Shown here piece after piece: positions 48,478 to 57,165 of a DNA stretch of 60,559 bases. Position numbers and translations under genes: made by a program. The notes beneath the pieces were generated by a model. It worked only from the letters and a program-made list of their open reading frames with translations. It was not told where the DNA came from and ran no database searches. Source of the stretch: an uncultured Selenomonadales bacterium. Lineage in GTDB: Bacteria > Bacillota > Negativicutes > Selenomonadales > Selenomonadaceae. Each line of letters begins with the position of its first letter. Within the stretch, counting starts at the first letter, position 1. Where the stretch lies: the NCBI GenBank assembly GCA_900315155.1, contig OMYB01000015.1, positions 1 through 60,559 of the forward strand, read 5' to 3'.

Positions 48478-49293
48478 TCAGAGGACGTATACCTCGACAT
48501 AGCGGCGGCCGAACTGCATGGCTTCGCCGTAGCTTTCCATGCAGAGGTCGATGCGGTTGCCGATGATAGCTCCGCCCGTATCGGCGGCGATAGCCTCGCC
48601 GTAGCCCGGAATATAGAGACGCGTGCCGAGCGGAATCACGCTCGGGTCAACGGCAACGACGCCGCGCGCCGCGTACATGCCCGTAGCCGTAATGCCGCTG
48701 CCGCCGCCGTCACTCGGCAGATAGGCCGTGGCCTCCATCGTGTAGACAGCCTGATAAGGACGGCTCGCAACGGTCGGACGCGTGTCCGCCTGCTGAGCCT
48801 CCTGCTGTGCTGCGACGACTGCCGCACTGTCTTTCATCTGGATGGTCATATTCTCCTTGACCGGCGCATCAAAACCGCCGGATACCTCGATGTCCTCGAG
48901 GCGGTAGCCGAGATCCAGCAGTGCGTCCCCTACGTTCTGCTTGCTGGTCAGGAACTCACGCTTCTGGTCTTTGTACTGCACGGTGATGGGCACCGCACGA
49001 TAGACCGTAATCTCCGTCTTCTGGTCGTTGACCTTATGGAGGTAATACTCGTCTTTCTCGCCCATCGTGACGCCGGCGCGTGCCAGGATCAGCTGCGGGT
49101 TCGTGTGCGTCGTATTCTCCGTCAGGGTTTCGCCATCGACGTGAATGGAAACCTGGTGGATGCTCGTCGGGTTCGTCGTGCGTGTAAAGCCCGCGGTGAA
49201 CATCAGGATCATGCCGAGCATCATGCAAAGGATGATTTTCTGTGTATTTCTTTTCTCGTTCTTGTGGTTATGGATGCGTATATCGCAACTCAT
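48478..49293 (-). CDS. YabE-like secreted protein with DUF348 and 3D domains
   Basis: A 271-residue exported cell-wall protein. A membrane anchor or signal (KIILCMMLGMILMFTAGF) lies at residues 19-38. Two DUF348-like beta modules follow, including VSIHVDGETLTENTTHT and VPITVQYKDQKREFLTS. A Gln/Ala linker leads to the C-terminal 3D domain with ATAYLPSDGGG. The three conserved Asp residues are in VAVDPSVIPLG, IAADTGGAI and RIDLCM. Such proteins resemble Bacillus YabE and Rpf-like peptidoglycan lytic enzymes. AAGGGGG seven bases before the ATG sets the start. It lies immediately downstream of tatD, as yabE lies after yabD in Bacillus, but with its own consensus promoter. Confidence 0.87.
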   Translation of the reverse strand: MSCDIRIHNHKNEKRNTQKIILCMMLGMILMFTAGFTRTTNPTSIHQVSIHVDGETLTENTTHTNPQLILARAGVTMGEKDEYYLHKVNDQKTEITVYRAVPITVQYKDQKREFLTSKQNVGDALLDLGYRLEDIEVSGGFDAPVKENMTIQMKDSAAVVAAQQEAQQADTRPTVASRPYQAVYTMEATAYLPSDGGGSGITATGMYAARGVVAVDPSVIPLGTRLYIPGYGEAIAADTGGAIIGNRIDLCMESYGEAMQFGRRYVEVYVL

Positions 49294-49324
49294 TCAATTC
49301 CCCCTTCTCAACTAGAATGACGCT

Positions 49325-49354
49325 ATTATAGCACGAGATTTTAGTACCTGTCAA
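49325..49354 (-). promoter_or_regulatory. Consensus promoter of the YabE-like gene
   Basis: On the minus strand TTGACA (49354-49349) is followed after 18 bases by TATAAT (49330-49325), with TGC just before it. Both boxes are perfect. Confidence 0.9.
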
Positions 49355-49451
49355 ATTATCCAAGTTCTATTCTCCCACTTAAGAGTGAATTTTAGCTGAA
49401 AATAGGGAATCGCTTTGCCTTTTGCGCGTTAAAAGATTCTCGTTCCTACCA

Positions 49452-50264
49452 CTAGATCCCGTAGAGCGCATGGGCGTTAGCCGTGGTCTGCGCCGCCACT
49501 TCCGCGAGCGTCAGCCCCCGCAGCTGCGCGGCCTTTTCCGCCACGAAACGGACGAAGGCGGGCTCGTTGCGCTGCCCGCGTTTCGGGACCGGCGCCATAT
49601 AGGGAGCATCGGTTTCTACGAGCAGGCGCCCGAGCGGCATCTGACGCACGATATCCGGCAGCTTCGCCGCCTTTTTGAACGTCAGCGGGCCATCGACGCC
49701 GAGGAACCAGCCGAGTTTCAGGAACTCCTGCGCCGTCTCCCAGCTGCCCGAATAGCAGTGGAGTACGCCGCGGATGCCCTGTCCCTCTTTTTTCAGGATG
49801 GCAAGCGTATCGCCGTGGGCCTCGCGGTCATGGACGCAGACAGGCAGGTGAAGCTGCCGTGCGAGATCCAGCTGATGGATGAAGATTGCGCGCTGCTCGG
49901 TGCGCTTTTCCTCATCCTTGACCCAATGGTAGTCGAGCCCGATCTCACCGATGCAGACAACCTCCGGCTGCGCCGCCCAGCGGGCGATCTGGTCGTCGTC
50001 CGCCTGCGTCATGGGACGCGCTTCCTCGGGGTGGATGCCCACGCCCGCATAGACGCCCTCATAGGTCTCAGCCAGCCGGACCGCCAGCGCAGAGGAGTCC
50101 ATCGTATCGCCCATGTTGATGAGGCGCATGACACCGGCCGCATGCGCGCGTCTGATCGCTGCTGCAGCCTCGCCCTCTGCCTGGAACTGCGCATCATTGA
50201 GATGCGTATGCGTATCGACGAGCACGATGCCATCGGCAGGAGCCTGCATGCTTTCCGCCGCCAT
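49452..50264 (-). CDS. tatD: TatD-family metal-dependent deoxyribonuclease
   Basis: A 270-residue TIM-barrel hydrolase. The metal-binding LVDTHTHLND opens the fold, and EIGLDYHW near residue 100, CVHDREAHGD near 135, VLHCYSGS near 160 and LLVETDAPYMAP near 210 supply the other ligands. Family members act as 3'-5' exonucleases or D-aminoacyl-tRNA deacylases. The ATG at 50264 overlaps the metG stop codon (TGATG), so it is translationally coupled to metG. It corresponds to Bacillus yabD in the same gene order. Confidence 0.93.
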   Translation of the reverse strand: MAAESMQAPADGIVLVDTHTHLNDAQFQAEGEAAAAIRRAHAAGVMRLINMGDTMDSSALAVRLAETYEGVYAGVGIHPEEARPMTQADDDQIARWAAQPEVVCIGEIGLDYHWVKDEEKRTEQRAIFIHQLDLARQLHLPVCVHDREAHGDTLAILKKEGQGIRGVLHCYSGSWETAQEFLKLGWFLGVDGPLTFKKAAKLPDIVRQMPLGRLLVETDAPYMAPVPKRGQRNEPAFVRFVAEKAAQLRGLTLAEVAAQTTANAHALYGI

Positions 50265-52216
50265 CAATGGACCTCGGAGCCAACCGGCATGTCAACGGAA
50301 AGGACCTTGAGGTCCTCGCCCGAGCTTGCCGCCAGAAGCATGCCCTGCGAAACGACGCCGCGGAGCTTGGCAGGTTTCAGGTTGATGACCATGACGACAT
50401 TCTTGCCGATGAGCTCCTCCGGCTTGTAATGCTGAGCGATACCCGAGACAATCTGGCGTTTCTCACCGCCGAGGTCGACCGTCAGCTTCATGAGCTTATC
50501 CGTCTTCGGAACGAGCTCTGCCTCGAGGACCTTGACCACACGCAGCTGAATCTTGTTGAAATCCTCGAACGTGATCTGCCCAGGCGCCGCGGCTTCTTTC
50601 TTAGCAGGCTTCTCCGCTTTCTCTTTCTTGCCCTGTTTCGGGGCTTTCGGCTGCTGCGCCGACTGTTCTTCTTTCTCGACCTCGATACGCGGGAAGAGCT
50701 GCTCCGGCTGGCCGACATGGATGCCTGCCGGCGTGCCGCCCCAGGTCTCGATATCCGTGAGCTGGACCTCTGCAAACGGCTGCGTCAGGCCGAGCTGTTT
50801 CCAGATGCGCTCGCCCGTCACCGGCATGAACGGCGTCACCATGACGCTGATCAGGCGCAGGGACTCGAGGAGGTTGTACATGACATTGGCGAGTTCCTGT
50901 TTCTTGGCCGGATCTTTGGCCAAAGCCCACGGAGCCGTCTCATCGATGTATTTGTTCGCACGTGCGATGAAGGCCCAGACCTTCTTGATCGTGCGGGAGA
51001 GTTCCATCTTCTCCATGTTCTCGGCGAAGAACGTCACCGTCTCGGCGGCATCCGCCTTGAGAGACCGGTCGACGTCGCTCTCGCCCTGCGGCGCGATCAC
51101 GACGCCGTCCTGGAACTTCAGCGTCATGTTCAGCGTGCGGTGCAGGAGGTTGCCGAGATCGTTGGCGAGGTCGCTGTTGATACGCTGGATGAGCGCATCC
51201 CGCGAGAAGTTGCCGTCCTGGCCGAGGTTGATCTCGCGCAGCAGGAAGTAGCGGATGGCATCGGGGCCGAACTCATCGATGAGGAGGTTCGGGTCGACGA
51301 CATTGCCCTTGGACTTCGACATCTTATCGCCGTCCACGATGAGCCAGCCGTGGCCGTAGACTTTCTTCGGCAACGGCAGGTCAAGAGCCATGAGGATGCA
51401 CGGCCAAATGATGCTGTGGAAACGCACGATCTCCTTGCCGACGAGATGCAGGTCCGCCGGCCAGTATTTCTGGAATTTCTCCGGATCATCGAGGAAACCG
51501 ATCGGCGTAAGGTAGTTCGTGAGGGCATCGAACCAGACATAGATGACGTGCTTCTCGTCCGTCGGCACCGGGATGCCCCAGTTGAACGACGTACGGGAAA
51601 TGCAGAGGTCATCGAGTCCCTGCTTGATGAAGTTGATCATCTCATTGCGGCGGGAAACCGGCTGGATGAAGTCCGGGTGCTCTTCGATGTACTGCAGCAC
51701 GCGGTCCTGGTACTTGCTCATCTTGAAGAAATACGCTTCCTCGGAAACCGGCTGAACCGGGCGATGGCAGTCCGGGCAGCAGCCATTCTCATCGAGCTGA
51801 TGCTCGGTCCAGTAGCTTTCGCACGGCGTGCAGTAGAGACCCGTGTACTTTCCTTTATAGATGTCGCCCTTCGCGTAGATGCGGCGGAAAATCTCCTGCA
51901 CGACCTTGACGTGACGCTCCTGCGTCGTGCGGATGAAATCATCGTTGCTGATGTTGAGGCGCTTCCAGAGGTTCTGGAAACTGGCAACGATCTTGTCTGT
52001 ATACTCAATCGGCTTAACGCCGGCCTCCTCGGCTTTCTGCTGGATCTTCAGGCCGTGCTCATCCGAGCCCGTCAGGAAAAATACATCGTAGCCTGCGAGG
52101 CGCTTGAAGCGGGCGATGGCGTCCGCGATCGTCGTGCAGTATGCGTGGCCGATGTGGAGCTTCGCGCTCGGGTAATAAATCGGCGTCGTGATATAAAAAG
52201 GTTTCTTTTCTGCCAT
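50264..52216 (-). CDS. metG: Methionyl-tRNA synthetase
   Basis: A 650-residue class I synthetase that charges tRNA-Met. The HIGH motif is in YYPSAKLHIGHAYCTT near residue 18, zinc ligands are in CTPCESYW and CCPDCH near 125-150, and KMSKS is in DGDKMSKSKGNVV near 298. The C-terminal 110 residues form an EMAP/tRNA-binding domain (ITFEDFNKIQLRVVKVLEAE), after a Lys- and Ala-rich linker. GGAGGAGG lies before ATG 52216. It lies between rsmI and tatD as in Bacillus (yabC, metS, yabD), though without abrB. Confidence 0.96.
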   Translation of the reverse strand: MAEKKPFYITTPIYYPSAKLHIGHAYCTTIADAIARFKRLAGYDVFFLTGSDEHGLKIQQKAEEAGVKPIEYTDKIVASFQNLWKRLNISNDDFIRTTQERHVKVVQEIFRRIYAKGDIYKGKYTGLYCTPCESYWTEHQLDENGCCPDCHRPVQPVSEEAYFFKMSKYQDRVLQYIEEHPDFIQPVSRRNEMINFIKQGLDDLCISRTSFNWGIPVPTDEKHVIYVWFDALTNYLTPIGFLDDPEKFQKYWPADLHLVGKEIVRFHSIIWPCILMALDLPLPKKVYGHGWLIVDGDKMSKSKGNVVDPNLLIDEFGPDAIRYFLLREINLGQDGNFSRDALIQRINSDLANDLGNLLHRTLNMTLKFQDGVVIAPQGESDVDRSLKADAAETVTFFAENMEKMELSRTIKKVWAFIARANKYIDETAPWALAKDPAKKQELANVMYNLLESLRLISVMVTPFMPVTGERIWKQLGLTQPFAEVQLTDIETWGGTPAGIHVGQPEQLFPRIEVEKEEQSAQQPKAPKQGKKEKAEKPAKKEAAAPGQITFEDFNKIQLRVVKVLEAELVPKTDKLMKLTVDLGGEKRQIVSGIAQHYKPEELIGKNVVMVINLKPAKLRGVVSQGMLLAASSGEDLKVLSVDMPVGSEVH

Positions 52217-52288
52217 GGGTAAAATCCTCCTCCGCAGCACGCGAATGAAACGGCTGCCGTATCTTAAAAATAGACCATATCAGCATTT

Positions 52289-52294
52289 ATTATA
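52289..52294 (-). promoter_or_regulatory. Possible metG promoter -10 box
   Basis: TATAAT occurs on the minus strand about 73 bases before the metG start. The -35 region is a T-run (TTTTTT at 17-base spacing). A T-tract just after the rsmI stop codon also lies here. Confidence 0.35.
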
Positions 52295-52318
52295 CTTCAA
52301 AAGACACAGGAAAAAAAG

Positions 52319-53200
52319 TCACTCTTCCTGTGCTTCTTGTTCCCCCTCGATGGAAAGGAGCGCCTGATAGACATCCCGGCGGGACAGGCCCAGCGCCTTC
52401 GCCGTCTCGCGCATGGCCTCCTTCTTCGGCAGCCCCTGTGCCAGGCACGAAGCGTAGAGCGATGCCAGATCCTTCGGCTGCTCCTCCGTTCCGCTTTCCG
52501 CCTCGGCAGCCGCCCCCTCCACGATGAGGACAAACTCCCCGCGCGGTTCGTTCTCCGCGTAGTAATCCGCGAGCTCCTGCAGCGTACCGCGGCGGAACTC
52601 CTCGAACCGCTTCGTGAGCTCGCGGCAGGCCGAGGCATGACGGCTGCCGCCGAGCGCCTCCGCGAGATCCTGCAGCGTAGCCTTGAGATGATGCGGCGCC
52701 TCGTAGAAAATCAGGGTCTCCGTATGACGCTGCGCGCGCCCGATCTGCTCCGCCCGCTCCTTTTTCTGCCGCGAAAGGAATCCGATGAACGTGAAATACC
52801 GCGTATCGAGCCCCGAGCAGATGAGCGCCGAAAGCGCTGCATTCGCGCCCGGCAGCGGCGTCACGCGGATGCCCGCCTCGATGGCGAGCTGCGCGAGATG
52901 CGTGCCCGGGTCAGAGATGCCCGGCAGCCCGGCATCGCTCACGCAGGCGAGGTCGTTTCCCGCGAGCAGCCAGTCCACGAGTTCCGGTCCTTTGCTGGCC
53001 TTGTTGTGCTCGTGATAGCTCGTGAGCTTCGTATGGATATCGAAATGCGTCAGGAGCTGGCGCGTATGACGCGTATCCTCCGCCGCGATCAGTGGCACCG
53101 CACCGAGGATGCGCACGGCTCGGTACGTCATATCCTCGAGGTTGCCGATCGGCGTTGCGCAAAGGTAGAGCGTCCCCGGCTGTTTTGCCTGTTCTTCCAT
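52319..53200 (-). CDS. rsmI: 16S rRNA (cytidine1402-2'-O)-methyltransferase
   Basis: A 293-residue SAM-dependent methyltransferase of the tetrapyrrole-methylase fold that modifies C1402 in the ribosomal P site. The N-terminus GTLYLCATPIGNLEDMTYRA near residue 10 is the RsmI signature, followed by AAEDTRHTRQLL, VSDAGLPGISDPG near 85, and FYEAPHHLKATL near 175. ATG 53200 is one base after the stop codon of the upstream methyltransferase gene, so the genes are coupled; longer in-frame starts overlap that gene and have no ribosome binding site. Confidence 0.95.
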   Translation of the reverse strand: MEEQAKQPGTLYLCATPIGNLEDMTYRAVRILGAVPLIAAEDTRHTRQLLTHFDIHTKLTSYHEHNKASKGPELVDWLLAGNDLACVSDAGLPGISDPGTHLAQLAIEAGIRVTPLPGANAALSALICSGLDTRYFTFIGFLSRQKKERAEQIGRAQRHTETLIFYEAPHHLKATLQDLAEALGGSRHASACRELTKRFEEFRRGTLQELADYYAENEPRGEFVLIVEGAAAEAESGTEEQPKDLASLYASCLAQGLPKKEAMRETAKALGLSRRDVYQALLSIEGEQEAQEE

Positions 53201-53201
53201 C

Positions 53202-53978
53202 CTATCCCTCTTTTCCTTTCTCGGCTGCTCCGCCATCGCCCTCGTCGCCGTAAATCTCACGGATGGCTGCCGTATACCTGCCATCCGCCTCATGTACGAT
53301 GAGCGGTGGCAATACGCGCAGGCCGCCCGGCGCACCGCCGACGACGGCCTCGAGGAGCATCATATTCGGTGCCCTGCCCGCCTTCGGCTGCACCATCTGC
53401 AGCCGCTTAATCTCCATCTGATGCTGGTGCAGGGCCTCGATGATTTCCGCGAGGCGCTCGGGCAGATGGACCATGGCCAGCCGGCCGCCGAAGCGCAGGG
53501 CGTATCTCGCTGCCGTGACAACATCCTCGAGCGTAGCCGTGACCTCATGCCGCGCACGGGCAACGCCCCGGAGCTGATTCGCCTGCCCCTCGGCCACAGG
53601 GCGGTACGGCGGATTCACGAGCACCCAGTCGAACGATTCCCGTGCATAAAGCGTCCCTATCGCGCGGTAGTCCCCCTCCTGCACGGCAATCTTGTCCGTG
53701 AGCCCATTGAGCTCGACGTTGCGCCGCGCGAGGTCTGCCATAACCGGATTCAGCTCGACGGCATCGATATGGCCAGCCGCCTCGGCAATGAGGAGCGGGA
53801 TCACGCCCGTGCCTGTACCGAGGTCGAGTACGCGCTGCCTGTGATGCAGGTGCGGAAAATGCGCGAGCAGCACCGCATCCAGGGAGAAGCAGAACTCCTG
53901 CGTATTCTGGATGATGTGCCGCCCTTTATGCATGAGGTCATCGAGCCGCTCGTTCTCGTGCAGAACGAGCGGGCTCAT
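53202..53978 (-). CDS. trmN6: tRNA1(Val) A37 N6-methyltransferase-like enzyme (TrmN6/YabB)
   Basis: A 258-residue SAM-dependent methyltransferase. Motif I is VLDLGTGTGVIPLLIAE near residue 50; the catalytic NPPY is in WVLVNPPYRPVAEG near 120, which marks N6-adenine methylation. Overall layout matches YabB/YfiC proteins, which modify A37 of tRNA1(Val). The C-terminal 20 residues are Gly- and Glu-rich. Its start overlaps the ricT stop (ricT ends at 53975) and its stop lies next to the rsmI start, so it is tightly packed in the operon. Confidence 0.9.
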   Translation of the reverse strand: MSPLVLHENERLDDLMHKGRHIIQNTQEFCFSLDAVLLAHFPHLHHRQRVLDLGTGTGVIPLLIAEAAGHIDAVELNPVMADLARRNVELNGLTDKIAVQEGDYRAIGTLYARESFDWVLVNPPYRPVAEGQANQLRGVARARHEVTATLEDVVTAARYALRFGGRLAMVHLPERLAEIIEALHQHQMEIKRLQMVQPKAGRAPNMMLLEAVVGGAPGGLRVLPPLIVHEADGRYTAAIREIYGDEGDGGAAEKGKEG

Positions 53979-55189
53979 TCCTTCGGCTCCTTATTCGTTT
54001 TTTCCCGGCTGCCGTCTTTGCGGTTCTCGCGATGCTCACGGCGCGGGCGCCGTCCCTCGTGCGAGCCGTTCTCATGGCTGCCGCTATTGCGCTCGCGGCG
54101 CGGACGGCGTGGACGGCGCGGACTGCCTTGCTCACCGCCATCCCGTTTCCGATGCTCACGGCGTTCATTCTTTTCGCCACGGCCGTTTTGCTCGCTCCGG
54201 TTTTTGTGCTCATTGCGTTCCCCGCGGTTCTGGCGATCGTGCCAGTCCCGCTCACCATTACGCGGACGGCGTGGACGGCGCGGACGGCGCTCGCGATGTT
54301 CGCGCTGCTCTTTCTCTCCGCTCGCCGTGGACTCGGCTGCAGCCTGCGGCGCATCATCTTCATCCTTTTCGACGACATCGTCCCAGGACGCTACGATGGT
54401 GCGGCTGTTATCCAGCAGGATTGTCGCCGTATGGCGCTGCTGGTTAACCGAAATAACCTTGCCATCCCCATCGATGGTCGCGACGCGGTGTCCCTGCGTC
54501 GGTGCCACGGCAAACGTCTTACGCTTCTGCGTGCCGCAGCATGTGCCGTTGCAGTAACCGTCGTTCTCATATTTCAGGCAGCACATCAGGCGCCCGCAGA
54601 TACCCGAGATTTTCGTCGGATTCAGCGAGAGGTTCTGGTCCTTTGCCATGCGGATGGAAACCGGCTGGAACTCCCCGAGGAAGGAGGCACAGCAGAGCGG
54701 CCGCCCGCAGCAGCCGATGCCTCCCATAAATTTCGCCTCATCGCGCACGCCGATCTGGCGGAGCTCGATGCGTGTGTGGAACACGGAGGCGAGGTCCTTG
54801 ACGAGGTCGCGGAAGTCGATGCGGCCGTCCGCCGTGAAATAGAAGATGATCTTGTTGCGGTCAAAGGTATACTCGACCCGAACGAGCTTCATCTCCAGCT
54901 GATGCGCACGGATCTTGTCCACGCAGACGCGGAACGCTTCTTTTTCGCGGTCCATATTTTCAGCCAGACGCTTGAGATCCTGGTCATTCGCAATGCGGCG
55001 CACGACGCGCAGAGGCTCTTCGAGCTTCGTTTCATCGATTTCTTTTTCGCCCGTTACGACCGTGCCGCACTCCATGCCGCGCGCCGTATCCACGATAACT
55101 TTTTCTCCCAGTTCCAGCTCGAGCTGACCGGGCATGTATGGGATGATTTTGCCCGCCTTCTGAAAGCGGACACCAATGGTTTTCTGCAA
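53975..55189 (-). CDS. ricT: RicT/YaaT (PSP1 domain) with long Arg-rich tail
   Basis: A 404-residue protein. The PSP1 domain covers roughly residues 1-270; its Cys-rich center contains GGIGCCGRPLCCASFLGEF and SGICGRLMCCLKYEN, the ligands of iron-sulfur clusters in the Y-complex (RicT with RicA and RicF), which steers RNase Y cleavage in Bacillus. The family's usual end is near 275 residues. Here about 125 further residues follow, rich in Arg, Glu, Asn and Gly, with RRPRRPRRP repeated twice. Such a tail looks disordered and could bind RNA. The ATG has AGGAGG upstream. It lies between holB and trmN6, as in Bacillus but without yabA. Confidence 0.92.
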   Translation of the reverse strand: MQKTIGVRFQKAGKIIPYMPGQLELELGEKVIVDTARGMECGTVVTGEKEIDETKLEEPLRVVRRIANDQDLKRLAENMDREKEAFRVCVDKIRAHQLEMKLVRVEYTFDRNKIIFYFTADGRIDFRDLVKDLASVFHTRIELRQIGVRDEAKFMGGIGCCGRPLCCASFLGEFQPVSIRMAKDQNLSLNPTKISGICGRLMCCLKYENDGYCNGTCCGTQKRKTFAVAPTQGHRVATIDGDGKVISVNQQRHTATILLDNSRTIVASWDDVVEKDEDDAPQAAAESTASGEKEQREHRERRPRRPRRPRNGERDWHDRQNRGERNEHKNRSEQNGRGEKNERREHRKRDGGEQGSPRRPRRPRRERNSGSHENGSHEGRRPRREHRENRKDGSREKTNKEPKE

Positions 55190-55231
55190 AATTTTCCTCC
55201 TGTATATCTATCTTCAACCACGCGCGCGTCC

Positions 55232-56236
55232 TCAGAGGTCGCGCGCGCGGATCAGGAAGCCTTCGACCTGCAGCCGCAGGGAGGCATTCGTCTGTAACCG
55301 CCGCTGCATGTCGCGCACGAGCGCGAGCAGGGCAAAGATGCGCCGCTCCGGATAGGCGAAAAGCAGCGCCATGAGCGTATCGCGGCAGTCCTTATGGTAG
55401 AGCAGCGGGCTGCCGCCGTCCTCGTAGAGCACGAGCATATCGCGCAAAAGCATGTTGATGTAGAGGAACCACTCGGCGACCTTCTCGCGGTCCATCTCCC
55501 CCATTTCGGCCGCACGTTTCCACATGGCCTGCATGCCCATGCTGGCACGCCCCTGCAAAAAGGCGAGCGCATCATCGCGCAGGACGATGCCGCCATCCTC
55601 GTGAAGCTTGAGCGCACGCGCAGGACTGCCATCCGAAAGGGCAGCGAGTTTCTCCGCCTCATCGGATGCAATCCCCTGCCCCGCGAGGACCTGGATGATT
55701 TCCGATTCCTCGAGCATACCGAAAGCCATCGGCATGCAGCGGGAGAGGATCGTGTCGAGCAGGGCGCTGCGCGCACTCGTCACGAGGATGAAGGTCACGG
55801 CGCCCTCCGGCTCCTCGAGCGTCTTCAGCAGGCTGTTGGCAGCGGCCTCGTTCATACGGTCTGCCTCATCGATGACGATGACATGCTGCCCGGAGTAGAT
55901 CGGGTAGCGCGAGGCCATGGTCTGCATTTCGCGGATCTGCTCGATGCAGATGATCGAAGTTCCCTTGCCGCGCTTCTCCGGAATGACCTCGAGGTAGTCC
56001 GGATGCGTATCCGCACGCATATAGCGGCAGGATGTGCAGCTGCCGCAGGGAGCGTCTCCCTTCCCGCAGAGCAGCGCCGCTGCCAGGACGTGCGCGACCT
56101 TGCGCTTACCGATACCCTCAGGCCCTGTGAACAGCAGCGCATGCGGAAGCCGGCCCTCACGGAGCATAGCGCGCAGTTCTGCAATCTGCTGCTTGTGGCC
56201 GAGGACCTGATTCCAGTTTGTCTCCATCACAGCCAT
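55232..56236 (-). CDS. holB: DNA polymerase III subunit delta-prime
   Basis: A 334-residue clamp-loader subunit. VLGHKQQIAELRAMLREGRL opens the AAA+ domain, LLFTGPEGIGKRKVAHVLA holds Walker A near residue 38, and the zinc site lies in CGKGDAPCGSCTSCRYM near 58. HVIVIDEADRMNEAAANSLL near 125 holds Walker B, and the SRC motif is present as ILSRCMPM near 165. It starts two bases after the yaaR stop codon. A second in-frame ATG at 56227 is possible. It works with the delta and tau/gamma subunits, not in this window. Confidence 0.92.
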   Translation of the reverse strand: MAVMETNWNQVLGHKQQIAELRAMLREGRLPHALLFTGPEGIGKRKVAHVLAAALLCGKGDAPCGSCTSCRYMRADTHPDYLEVIPEKRGKGTSIICIEQIREMQTMASRYPIYSGQHVIVIDEADRMNEAAANSLLKTLEEPEGAVTFILVTSARSALLDTILSRCMPMAFGMLEESEIIQVLAGQGIASDEAEKLAALSDGSPARALKLHEDGGIVLRDDALAFLQGRASMGMQAMWKRAAEMGEMDREKVAEWFLYINMLLRDMLVLYEDGGSPLLYHKDCRDTLMALLFAYPERRIFALLALVRDMQRRLQTNASLRLQVEGFLIRARDL

Positions 56237-56238
56237 GG

Positions 56239-56694
56239 TTACATGTAGAGGTCGACGAGCATGCCGCGGATGGCGTCATGGCTCGCGACGATGTCGATCT
56301 GCTCGGCCTGTCCGAGGCGGATTTTCTCGGCCATTTCCTCGAGCTTCTTGTCGACCTTGCGCACGGTCGTATAGACCTTCTGCCGGCCCATGCGGTCCCA
56401 GCCGGTCTGCGAATGCAGCTCATACATACGGTTGACAGCCTCACCGACAAAATTCTTGATGAGCTGACGGTAATGACTCAGTTCATCAAAGGTCGGCGTC
56501 TTCGAGAGACGCGCCCCCTGTTCATCAATCTGCTTGAGCAGCTTGTCGAGCTGTTCGGTCGAGAGGGCATCCTCCTGCCCGAGGAGCTCGTCGGAAAAAT
56601 CCGTTTCGAGGCCATTGACCATATCCTCATCCGCATGGCGGACACGGGAGATGGACGGTCCCTGTGCGGTCATGTTATCAATCTTGACTGGCAT
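56239..56694 (-). CDS. yaaR: YaaR-family (DUF327) protein
   Basis: A 151-residue, largely helical protein of unknown function. FDELSHYRQLIKNFVGEAVN near residue 70 and KVDKKLEEMAEKIRLGQAEQ near 115 are the DUF327 hallmarks. It has no signal peptide. In Bacillus, yaaR directly precedes holB, and the same order is kept here. GGCAGGG precedes the ATG. It is the first gene of the housekeeping run that leads to tatD. Confidence 0.9.
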   Translation of the reverse strand: MPVKIDNMTAQGPSISRVRHADEDMVNGLETDFSDELLGQEDALSTEQLDKLLKQIDEQGARLSKTPTFDELSHYRQLIKNFVGEAVNRMYELHSQTGWDRMGRQKVYTTVRKVDKKLEEMAEKIRLGQAEQIDIVASHDAIRGMLVDLYM

Positions 56695-56733
56695 GTCGAT
56701 CCCTGCCTTCCAGCGATATTGCTTCTATGCTAA

Positions 56734-56762
56734 ATTATACAGGTATAACGGAAAATCTGCAA
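56734..56762 (-). promoter_or_regulatory. Promoter of the yaaR-holB-ricT operon
   Basis: On the minus strand TTGCAG (56762-56757) is followed after 17 bases by TATAAT (56739-56734), 40 bases before the yaaR start. Confidence 0.65.
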
Positions 56763-56768
56763 TAGAAT

Positions 56769-56798
56769 AAGCCCTGCCGGGAGTACCGGGCAGGGCTT
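56769..56798 (-). terminator. GC-rich hairpin upstream of the yaaR promoter
   Basis: AAGCCCTGCC (56769-56778) pairs perfectly with GGCAGGGCTT (56789-56798). On the minus strand only TTATTCTATT follows. It probably backs up the terminator next to it. Confidence 0.65.
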
Positions 56799-56799
56799 G

Positions 56800-56835
56800 A
56801 AAAATCACGGTATGGCAGAGATACCGGGATCCGTG
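56800..56835 (-). terminator. Terminator of the small secreted protein gene
   Basis: CACGG (56806-56810) pairs with CCGTG (56831-56835), with GGTAT/ATACC inside, and on the minus strand ATTTTTC follows. It lies just after the stop codon at 56839. Confidence 0.7.
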
Positions 56836-56838
56836 TTT

Positions 56839-57165
56839 TTATTTATGCTGATGACGGATATGCGCCTCGCTGTCGGCCTTGATCTTCTTGACCGCCTTAT
56901 CGTGGCGTTTCTGCTCTTTCTTGAGGTCCTTCTGGTACTGTTTCTCGTTGCCATCCTGACGATACTGATAGCGGATCGTGCGGACTGCCTGCTCGTGGCG
57001 CGCTTCTTCCTCTTTCAGGGCATGGCTGTATTTGTTGGTCGTGCCATCGGCATACTCATGCTGAGCAGAGTCATGTGCATAGGAGACCGGGCTGATGGCG
57101 ACGCTGGCAGCGCCGAACGTCATAACACTGGCGAGAGCCACGGCAACGAGTTGTTTCATTTTCAT
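56839..57165 (-). CDS. Small secreted charged protein, unknown function
   Basis: A 108-residue exported protein. A signal peptide (LVAVALASVMTFGAASVAIS) is cut after SYA near residue 29. The mature part is very rich in His, Lys, Glu and Gln (HDSAQHEYADG, RHEQAVRTIRYQYRQDG, KKEQKRHDKAVKKIK) and should form a helical coiled structure; it ends in HIRHQHK. I do not recognise it. The many His could bind metal. Of several in-frame ATG codons, 57165 is preferred: GGGG lies nine bases upstream. It is a single gene with its own terminator. Confidence 0.7.
   Translation of the reverse strand: MKMKQLVAVALASVMTFGAASVAISPVSYAHDSAQHEYADGTTNKYSHALKEEEARHEQAVRTIRYQYRQDGNEKQYQKDLKKEQKRHDKAVKKIKADSEAHIRHQHK

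Noticed and set aside
49294..49451. Possible c-di-AMP riboswitch before the YabE-like cell-wall gene
   Set aside because: The leader downstream of the consensus promoter is only about 30 bases, too short for that aptamer.
53938..54378. Minus-strand and plus-strand Arg- and Ala-rich frames overlapping the ricT tail
   Set aside because: They arise from the repetitive GC-rich DNA of the ricT tail read in other frames and have no start signals.
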